Virus record (IMG/VR): IMGVR_UViG_3300028920_000099
Coordinates: 1 to 48,351 of that record
Reading direction: 5' to 3' (one strand)
Source of the DNA: a virus
DNA: 48,351 nt
The notes beneath the pieces are model-generated. The model had not been told where the DNA came from and searched no databases. It saw nothing but the letters and a program-made list of their open reading frames with translations. The first letter of the stretch is position 1, and every line of letters begins with the position of its first letter. A program made the translations under genes and the position numbers. Positions 41,775 to 48,351 of this stretch are shown in pieces.

Positions 41775-41791
41775 GGGGGCGTTAAGCCCCC
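41775..41791 (+). other. G5C/GC5 hairpin between SD and start of the nuclease gene
   Basis: GGGGGC pairs with GCCCCC around GTTAA. AGGAGG (41766-41771) lies before it and the preferred ATG 41803 after it, so folding brings the two closer. Confidence 0.55.
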
Positions 41792-41802
41792 TTAACACAA
41801 TC

Positions 41803-42747
41803 ATGGAAAGACTATCATCTCTAAGTAGTTGTACTGATGAGTTCCTTTATGATAAGGACTACGAAGACTTTGCTTTAGACTTAGGCTCCGATGTGCTTAA
41901 TTCTATGCGTAGGCAATACGTTAACCAAGAAGAGGATAAAGTAATCATACGACTATCATCTCTAGGTAAGACACCAGCTAACGAGTTACTAGCAAAGAAA
42001 CTTGGTCTAATCAACAAAGGTGGCACGTTCTCAGTTAACGAACAACTGCGTACGATATTTACTGTAGGTGACTGGTACGAGGCGTTTACTTTATTCTGTC
42101 TTAAACGTATTGGTTACAAAATAATAGATACTCAAAGAACAGTTGATTGGAATGGTGTATCGGGTCATACAGACGCGGTAATAGAGGATGAGTACGGAGA
42201 GCAACATCTACTAGAAATAAAATCAGCCAATGACTGGTATTACACTCAGTGCAAAAAGCGTGGTTATCCTGGGGATGAACGAGGTTATCTAACTCAATTA
42301 CTCTGTTATGCTGATGCTACTGGATTTGATAAAAACCACACTCATTGGGTATTTTGGAATAAGAACAATAGTGAGATGAATATAATGCCTATGTCTAATG
42401 TACCGGAAAATTATGCCCAACAAAGGTTTAGGCGTGCTGAACTCGTTGCATCAGCGTTTAATGAATGTTGTGATGAAAAAGACCTATACACTAAGGTTCA
42501 GCCACCTCCACCAAAAATTGAGAAAGACAAGTCAGGAGAATACGTATTAGATACGTCAGGGAATCTTAAGTTGTATTCTCCCCCAGAAGTATCATTCCCA
42601 GAATTTTCATATAAGTTAGTTGAGGGAAAAACTAAATGGGGTAAAAAAAGAATGTACGTTACTGACTATAACTACCCTGAAGAGTTTAACTCATTCAAAC
42701 CAGACGTAAACCAAATGGCGTTACTAAATGACAAAGGAGAACTATGA
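41803..42747 (+). CDS. RecB/Cas4-like PD-(D/E)XK exonuclease (314 aa)
   Basis: Catalytic motifs: GHTDAVIEDE (Asp, about 124), LLEIKSAND (Glu-x-Lys, about 137-139) and GYLTQLLCYAD (the Gln-x-x-x-Tyr motif), typical of the PDDEXK_1 nucleases used in phage recombination. An ATG at 41773 is only one base from AGGAGG and lies in the hairpin, so ATG 41803 is preferred. Likely the 5'-3' exonuclease partner of the ERF-like protein. Takes the place of the unrelated T7 gp6 exonuclease. Confidence 0.78.
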   Translation: MERLSSLSSCTDEFLYDKDYEDFALDLGSDVLNSMRRQYVNQEEDKVIIRLSSLGKTPANELLAKKLGLINKGGTFSVNEQLRTIFTVGDWYEAFTLFCLKRIGYKIIDTQRTVDWNGVSGHTDAVIEDEYGEQHLLEIKSANDWYYTQCKKRGYPGDERGYLTQLLCYADATGFDKNHTHWVFWNKNNSEMNIMPMSNVPENYAQQRFRRAELVASAFNECCDEKDLYTKVQPPPPKIEKDKSGEYVLDTSGNLKLYSPPEVSFPEFSYKLVEGKTKWGKKRMYVTDYNYPEEFNSFKPDVNQMALLNDKGEL

Positions 42748-43010
42748 TGAAAAACGAATTTTCTTCGAGAGGTTTCAGAGCTAATCAACTACTTCCGTGT
42801 GCATTTGAGGCAGCGTATCAACGTATTAACAAGGAACCACGCTCTGATGTTTTGAGGGACTTAGTTTCTGTATTTCTTGAATGTAAGTTGTACGGTTTAC
42901 CAATGGATAGATTGTCAAGTCTTTACGTTCGAGTAGGAGAAAAGCTTGATGCTTATACGGATTACCGGGATGACGGGGGAGAACCCGCAACAGTGATTGT
43001 TGACTTATAA
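42744..43010 (+). CDS. Hypothetical protein, 88 aa, last gene of the early arm
   Basis: ATGATG start overlapping the TGA of the nuclease gene, with GGAG upstream. Helical, acidic C terminus (DYRDDGGEPATVIVDL). Not recognised. Followed at once by the terminator. Confidence 0.6.
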   Translation: MMKNEFSSRGFRANQLLPCAFEAAYQRINKEPRSDVLRDLVSVFLECKLYGLPMDRLSSLYVRVGEKLDAYTDYRDDGGEPATVIVDL

Positions 43011-43016
43011 ATTTAG

Positions 43017-43054
43017 TAGGGGATGTACTTAATTGTATGTCCCCTATTTTTTTT
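43017..43054 (+). terminator. Rho-independent terminator at the meeting point of the two arms
   Basis: 12-bp stem (43017-43028 with 43035-43046; two G-U pairs), loop TTAATT, then eight T. Strong for the plus strand. The reverse complement lacks a clear U-run, so leftward transcripts need not stop here. The fibre stop codon lies in the T tract. Confidence 0.9.
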
Positions 43055-44576
43055 ATATATCTAGTGTTACGTTTATGTGTGGATACCTAAATCTTATTGC
43101 AGAAATAGAGGAAACTCCACCAACACCTACTCTCCAGTTACCTCGTGTAGATGTACCAAAAGGCTCATAAATGTGCATACTACCATATGATGTTTGAGTT
43201 AAACGGTTAATACCACCAACAGCAAAGCTAGTCAGAGGGCTATTATCAAAGTCCGTTCCGGTATCATTAGCAAAGTTATTATCTATTAGGAACCAAGAAA
43301 ATATACCTGTCCCACTATTAGTTCTGATATCAGTTGAAAATTGATACAAGTAAGAATTTATTGACTCATGTAATGCTAGTGACGCAAGTTCATACTTAGT
43401 AGTGTCATAAGCGTCGTTTAGGGATTCATCATGAAAGTAAGCCCCATTGGATGCGTTGAATGTACTGTATTGACCATCTGATATATTTGAGTGTTTCTTA
43501 AAACAAGTTTTAACCGTATTGTAATAATTGACTAAACCTACGTAAGTAATAGTCATATCTGTACTCACTGTCACGGTTTGGTCGTCACCTATTTCACAAG
43601 TAGTGGCTGTTCTTGGTACTAATACCCCAATAAACCTTTTATTTAGTTCACCAGTCTTTACTGGGACTCCGTCTTGTCTAACAATAGATGTTGCTCTAGT
43701 GTCTCTGTCTGTCCATTCAGTTAATTCTAGTGTTAATGTACCGGAGTTATCATAAACGTACACATCATAAGGTAATGCCACAGTAAGACCTGATAAAGCT
43801 AGACTTACAGTCCCACTTAGTTTAGAGGGTTCCCATCTTGTATCAGTCGTATTATATAACCAAATAGTATTACCGTTATAAGGATGTAAATACAGATTAG
43901 ATGAAGTAATATCCCGTGCAAAAGGTTCAGTCTCCGATAAACTTAACCGTGCTTGGAATACGTTATGAGACCCGTTATTATATACCCATGACTGTGTTGC
44001 AACAAAGTTACCGTATTCACCTCCAATGGGTACTGTAGCTCGTGTAGGGTATTGAATAGAGTCTAATGTAGTTAAGTCAACATCACCAGTAAAATAGTCC
44101 GTTACTAAGGTAGTTAATTCATCATATACTGAGTTTCTTGATGGTGCATTAGTTTCGTCACCATCCCATGAACTACTAAACGGAGCATTAATTACTGTTC
44201 CTTCCGGTATTGTAGAAAAAGGATTACTGAACACTTCTTTCTCTTCCCTCCACCTAATAAGTCTATCAAATTCTTTATTCCATAAAGCAGACAATATTAT
44301 AGAATTAGGTGCTACCCGTTGAACTACTTTGTTCGGTGTTTTACGTCTTATCCCGACGGTATCCCCAGTATTTAGAGATGAACCAGAGTAAGTTAATAAT
44401 GTCCCTTGTGATGACTTAGACCATAGAGCTAGTTCATCAGCATCTTCTTGACTTCCGTTGTACAATACGATAAAATCTTTTATTGAGTTATCGGTAAGTA
44501 GGTCGCTTAGAGTGACATCGATACTCCCTGTCCACCCATCATTAGGAACATCAAAGTTAACTTGTTGTGTACCCAT
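43053..44576 (-). CDS. Tail fibre protein with T7 gp17-like N-terminal domain (507 aa)
   Basis: The first 150 residues match the tail-attachment domain of T7 gp17: NDGWTGSIDVTLSDLL, DFIVLYNGS, LNTGDTVGIRRKTPN, then PNSIILSALWNKEFDRL. The rest is beta-rich, with GDVDLTTLDSIQ and a C-terminal segment ending in VTLDI that should bind the receptor. Last gene of the leftward arm, eleven bases after the 1098-aa ejection protein. Confidence 0.82.
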   Translation of the reverse strand: MGTQQVNFDVPNDGWTGSIDVTLSDLLTDNSIKDFIVLYNGSQEDADELALWSKSSQGTLLTYSGSSLNTGDTVGIRRKTPNKVVQRVAPNSIILSALWNKEFDRLIRWREEKEVFSNPFSTIPEGTVINAPFSSSWDGDETNAPSRNSVYDELTTLVTDYFTGDVDLTTLDSIQYPTRATVPIGGEYGNFVATQSWVYNNGSHNVFQARLSLSETEPFARDITSSNLYLHPYNGNTIWLYNTTDTRWEPSKLSGTVSLALSGLTVALPYDVYVYDNSGTLTLELTEWTDRDTRATSIVRQDGVPVKTGELNKRFIGVLVPRTATTCEIGDDQTVTVSTDMTITYVGLVNYYNTVKTCFKKHSNISDGQYSTFNASNGAYFHDESLNDAYDTTKYELASLALHESINSYLYQFSTDIRTNSGTGIFSWFLIDNNFANDTGTDFDNSPLTSFAVGGINRLTQTSYGSMHIYEPFGTSTRGNWRVGVGGVSSISAIRFRYPHINVTLDI

Positions 44577-44586
44577 AATTATTCTC

Positions 44587-47500
44587 CTATAAGTAAGGGT
44601 TATCTACCCACATTTTATAATTTTCCTCAGCTAGTCTTTGTACTTCTTCCCTAGGAAGTAGGTCACTTATTTGACGGTTCCTTTGGATTATACGGTCAAC
44701 AGCCTTATGATAAGGTATATTATTCTTTTCAGCAAAACGAACAATGATACCCAATTCAGTACGCAACATGACATCATAAGTAATTAAGTCTAAAGCGTTC
44801 TGTTTAATTTTTGCTGCCTCTTCAGCATCTGATGCTAATGATATTTTCTTGTGTAATCCCCTTATTGTTTTTTGAGTATCCCTCAACATATACTCAATCT
44901 CTTTCCTTGACCGATAACCCATGTTCCAATAAACATTGATTGGGTGTGGGTTAGCTCCAATTAATTCTGCTAAACCAGCTAAGTTACCGAATACTGATTC
45001 TTGTTGTGCGCGTGACTCATAATCGGTCTCACCTCCTAACCAGGATTTCTTACCTTGAGTCCATTTACCGGTAGTAATGTCGAACTCAGGAGCTTCTGCC
45101 GCTAAACCAGTATAACTAAAAGACTTGTTTAAACTCTTTAGGGCTGGTAAGGCTGTTGTTATCCAGTAATACGATTGGTTACTTACTTCGATACCGAATA
45201 AGTCTCGTTTCTTGGATGAATTAGCTAGTGTCTGGTATTCTCTGTCGTACTCATCAATACCAGTAAAAGCAGTTGCTAAACCTTTTAGTATTGGTGAAGT
45301 TTCGCTGTTGAATAGTCTTCTTAGAAGTGGAGTCTTTTCCTTGTGTGGATTTTCGTTTCTGTTACTAGGACGCTTACCTGATTGAAACATACCTAAGTCA
45401 TCAAGAAACATATTAACTTCTTCAATACTTCCTAGTTGGGGTATTACGGTTACTAATGGATTAGCGTACCATTGAGCTTGACCTGTGCCAGTAAACTCCT
45501 TGTCAATCCTAATAGGTAAAGTAATACTATTTTGATTAGTCCATGGACTCTCTGTACCAGCAAACTCTACAGGGTAATCCTCCTTAAGAGTGTCTTGGTA
45601 ATTAGACGTTAACTTAAGAAATGCTGCGAACTTTTGAGGGTTTTCTACAACGTATCTTACTGTTTGTTGGGCGGATTTAATCCTCCAAGAAAGAAAGGGT
45701 AGTACAGATGATGCCGCTTTATATGCCGCATTGTCATTAGGTAAGTCATCAAACATAAAAGAGTGCTTCCTCACATAATCAAGTGCATCCTCAATATCAG
45801 CATGATACGGTAAACTATCCAAGAAATCATTATCAAAAATACGAGTAAAACGCTTTTTCGACATGACTTGCTCTAACATTGTTAATTTAGCCATATTGTC
45901 TGTCAATTCGTTACCGTAACTTAAACCCTTAAAAAGAGTATTATCTACTACAGCGTTAGCTCCACTGATTACCTTTTCACCAATAAACTCTCCTACGTTG
46001 TCAGGATAGTTCTCCTTCATCCATTGGTATTGTCTTACTGTTCTCCTAACGGAGTTTAGGTCTATTTTACTTGTTTTATTTACGTTACCGAACATAGTTG
46101 ATGTATCTATAAGACCAGCACGTTCTAATGCTTTCCAGAGGTCAAATTCACTATAACCTTTACCGTACTCCTTAACTTTACTTAATGACTCACTAAAGTT
46201 GTTTATTGTACCATTAATTACATTTCTTGAGTCATGCCAAGCTTTACGAGAAACATTGGATAAGTAGTTATGGGGGTGAATACCCATTGACTCCAAGTAA
46301 GCTGAATTACCGATGACTTGTTTTCCTAACCATTGAGTAGTCCCCAACATAACGCCACTACTTAACTTTCTTATGAAACCAAGTGTTTGTCCTACTAAAC
46401 CTAAACGTATTGGGTCACTAGCCAATAACATATCAGCATAGTTAACCTTGGCAATTCTTGGATGAACGTAAACGTTATTAAGCATATCACTCACGTCACT
46501 CCCTAAACGCCTCTTAAGTCTGTCTGGTATAGCTTTTCCTAGTCCAACAAACTCCTTATACTCAGGGTCACTTATTGCCACATCTTTTGGGATGCCGAAC
46601 TTTTCTTGCGCACCCCGAATAAAACCAAACATTCTAGATTGTTCAGTAGTTATAGTCTCTAGTGTATCTCTATAAGCTTGTGATGCTCTTACAGGGTCAG
46701 TAACAAATATATCATTAAGGTCATCAAATGGTAGTTTATAATGTTTGTATAGGTGTTCATGTACTTTACCGGAGTCTAATGGTATTTTACTGAGTAATCC
46801 AGTCTCTAACATAAAGTCTAGTTCATCTGGACTAAAGATGTTGTTGAACACATGGGATAATACAGCGTCATTCCCTTCATCAAGTAATTGGTTAATAGTG
46901 TCGTATTGTTTAATACCCTTAAGCTCCATTAAACCCCTGATACCCTCATCAGTAGTCGCATTTAGTCTATCAAAAATACCAGCCCTCTTAAATAGGTAAT
47001 CTATTGTTTGTAGGTCAGAAGGAATCAGCATATTGGTATTACGAGAGTCAACTAACCAGTTTTTTGCACTGTCAACAATATAATCCTGATGAGCTAATCC
47101 CTTATTTTTTACCACTTGGTTAATCATTTGTTTAGCTTCTGGACTAAAAACGCGTCCTATGTAGTCTTCATTAATTACGTCTGATAGGTCAATACCAGCT
47201 TTTTTGACAACATTAGCTATTTCGTATTGTGTTTGAACTAAGTCGTTAGCGTACTTTGACAAGCTCATAATATTATCATCGGATAAACCCGCTCTTTTTA
47301 GGTATTCTATGTTGTCTTGTTGTACACGCAATACTACTGCTTGTGCGGCGGGGTTAAGTTTTTGGGAATAATCTAAAAGGTATTGTAGGTTAGCCGTTTC
47401 TTGCAGCTTGTACATAATACTGTTTTTTGTGCTACCAGTCGGTAAATCTTTTAATACCTTGTTTGTTTGTACTCTTAATACTCGTGCTTTTTTGGCTAGT

Positions 47501-47883
47501 TCTACATTCTCAAACAAAGAAACAATATAACCTTTACCACGTCTGTCTAAGTTCTTTAAGTAACTAGCAATACCATCATCAAGGTTTAGTCCTTTAGCTA
47601 GTCTCTCTAAACCATGTAAAGCCCTACTTTCCATACGATAAAAGAAGTTCGGGTCAAAAGCACTTGCGTCAACTATACCAGCACTCTTTCTTAACCTATT
47701 AAAGAATAAGTCAATGTTATTTCGTGCTGATAGGTTAGATTTAACATGAGGGTTAACTCTTATCCATAAGTCGTGTAACATATTGACGTGCTTAATAACG
47801 TCTGATGGAGCATTGGGGTCAATGTCTTCCATCTTAAAGGACTCATCAGCCCACTCATTTAGTTTACAGTTTAGTATTGTCAT
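44587..47883 (-). CDS. Large internal virion / ejection protein (1098 aa)
   Basis: Mostly alpha-helical throughout, rich in Leu, Asp, Asn and Lys, with no recognised catalytic motif. There is a hydrophobic-amphipathic stretch near LGFIRKLSSGVMLGTTQWLG. Its TAATG overlap with the ParB/ART gene and place before the tail fibre match T7 gp16 in position and size (1318 aa), but the hydrolase domains are in the 1421-aa protein here. An ejected periplasmic-tunnel component is inferred. Confidence 0.72.
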   Translation of the reverse strand: MTILNCKLNEWADESFKMEDIDPNAPSDVIKHVNMLHDLWIRVNPHVKSNLSARNNIDLFFNRLRKSAGIVDASAFDPNFFYRMESRALHGLERLAKGLNLDDGIASYLKNLDRRGKGYIVSLFENVELAKKARVLRVQTNKVLKDLPTGSTKNSIMYKLQETANLQYLLDYSQKLNPAAQAVVLRVQQDNIEYLKRAGLSDDNIMSLSKYANDLVQTQYEIANVVKKAGIDLSDVINEDYIGRVFSPEAKQMINQVVKNKGLAHQDYIVDSAKNWLVDSRNTNMLIPSDLQTIDYLFKRAGIFDRLNATTDEGIRGLMELKGIKQYDTINQLLDEGNDAVLSHVFNNIFSPDELDFMLETGLLSKIPLDSGKVHEHLYKHYKLPFDDLNDIFVTDPVRASQAYRDTLETITTEQSRMFGFIRGAQEKFGIPKDVAISDPEYKEFVGLGKAIPDRLKRRLGSDVSDMLNNVYVHPRIAKVNYADMLLASDPIRLGLVGQTLGFIRKLSSGVMLGTTQWLGKQVIGNSAYLESMGIHPHNYLSNVSRKAWHDSRNVINGTINNFSESLSKVKEYGKGYSEFDLWKALERAGLIDTSTMFGNVNKTSKIDLNSVRRTVRQYQWMKENYPDNVGEFIGEKVISGANAVVDNTLFKGLSYGNELTDNMAKLTMLEQVMSKKRFTRIFDNDFLDSLPYHADIEDALDYVRKHSFMFDDLPNDNAAYKAASSVLPFLSWRIKSAQQTVRYVVENPQKFAAFLKLTSNYQDTLKEDYPVEFAGTESPWTNQNSITLPIRIDKEFTGTGQAQWYANPLVTVIPQLGSIEEVNMFLDDLGMFQSGKRPSNRNENPHKEKTPLLRRLFNSETSPILKGLATAFTGIDEYDREYQTLANSSKKRDLFGIEVSNQSYYWITTALPALKSLNKSFSYTGLAAEAPEFDITTGKWTQGKKSWLGGETDYESRAQQESVFGNLAGLAELIGANPHPINVYWNMGYRSRKEIEYMLRDTQKTIRGLHKKISLASDAEEAAKIKQNALDLITYDVMLRTELGIIVRFAEKNNIPYHKAVDRIIQRNRQISDLLPREEVQRLAEENYKMWVDNPYL

Positions 47884-48351
47884 TAGCAGGGGTCTCTCTG
47901 TATATCGGTTAGTTTTTCATTTTTGAGTGCTTGTTCGGCTGGTAGGTTATTTGTTACTGTGTCAACATCGGCTTTTACGTTATCAATATGTTTAATTGAC
48001 GTATCAGCTTTTATGTCAAACATATTATTAACTTGTTCTACCATTAACTGTTCTTTTTTATAATACTCCTCAGTTAGTTCCTGTAACTGAAAATCAGCGA
48101 ACTCTTTTTGGGCTTTAGTGGCATTAGCAATACTCACATCATCAGCAAGTTGCTCTGCTGTTACACCCTCTAAATGTCTCTTAGCTTCCATTACTTCCCC
48201 TAAATTGTTAGTTTTCTCTACAGGAGACGTACTAATTATGTCTAACTGGTTAGGCTTATAGACTACTAATGTTTGTATCCCGTTTTTGTCAACGAACATA
48301 CCCTCATAACCTATGTCAGCTAAGTTCTTTGTTAGGCGTTTCTGGAAATGT
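47883..48351 (-). CDS. Ejection-cluster polyvalent protein, C-terminal 156 residues (continues from position 1)
   Basis: Open to the window edge. The codon split by the junction is GA from positions 2-1 and A from 48351. Reading on gives E-HFQKRLTKNLADIGYEGMF then LVVYKPNQLDI, the 'GY(D/E)G...vV(F/Y).P.Q(I/L)' ending usual in phage ART-like and polyvalent proteins, so the ART module ends here. The remaining about 115 residues are Glu/Ala/Asn-rich helix. An ATG at 48299 is internal and not the true start. The stop overlaps the ATG of the 1098-aa gene (TAATG). Confidence 0.8.
   Translation of the reverse strand, partial: HFQKRLTKNLADIGYEGMFVDKNGIQTLVVYKPNQLDIISTSPVEKTNNLGEVMEAKRHLEGVTAEQLADDVSIANATKAQKEFADFQLQELTEEYYKKEQLMVEQVNNMFDIKADTSIKHIDNVKADVDTVTNNLPAEQALKNEKLTDIQRDPC

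Noticed and set aside
48299-48351. Independent 138-aa gene starting at 48299
   Set aside because: The frame is open upstream to the window edge and joins the frame from position 1, so the ATG is internal.

Overview
The window looks like the complete genome of a lytic, T7-like (short-tailed) phage, probably a cyanophage. Its structural genes follow the T7 order: terminase, portal, scaffold, HK97-type capsid, tail tubular proteins A and B, internal/ejection proteins, tail fibre. Its replication genes are also T7-like: gp4-type primase-helicase, gp5-type DNA polymerase and gp3-type endonuclease I. No T7-type RNA polymerase and no integrase were seen. Several host-style -35/-10 promoters lie in the early region. 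This combination resembles the podoviruses of filamentous cyanobacteria (Pf-WMP3/Pf-WMP4/A-4L type). The ParB-like and antirepressor-like genes also resemble families I associate with cyanobacteria. The host assignment is inference from remembered families; no database was searched.

The two ends of the window join: a minus-strand reading frame that runs off position 1 continues without a break from position 48351. The map is therefore circular, and the assembly was opened inside a gene.

Layout: a divergent control region (about 26.16-27.18 kb) holds 39-bp direct repeats, a dense cluster of GTAC sites, a consensus sigma70 promoter and an alternating purine-pyrimidine tract. Rightward from it (27.2-43.0 kb) run early and replication genes. 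These are a ParB-like gene, many small unknown genes, a PPDK/PEP-synthase-like ATP-grasp protein, a GIY-YIG protein, the primase-helicase, an endonuclease I gene interrupted by a group I intron carrying an HNH endonuclease, DNA polymerase, an ERF-like annealing protein, a possible SSB and a RecB/Cas4-like nuclease. A strong terminator at 43.02 kb closes this arm.

Leftward (26.16 kb down to 1, then 48.35 down to 43.05 kb) run the late genes: small virion and appendage proteins, packaging, capsid, endolysin, tail tube, small membrane proteins, four large ejection proteins and the tail fibre. A terminator sits just before the gp11 homologue, a place close to that of T-phi in T7.

Points that stand out: (1) an ejection-cluster protein combining two ParB-like domains with a putative ADP-ribosyltransferase domain, closely related to the ParB-like protein made first after infection; (2) a group I intron whose predicted splicing restores a 145-aa endonuclease I; (3) two compact tRNA-like elements lacking one arm; (4) a virion protein with M23, L,D-transpeptidase-like and lytic transglycosylase domains; (5) a stand-alone PPDK N-terminal-like ATP-grasp protein.
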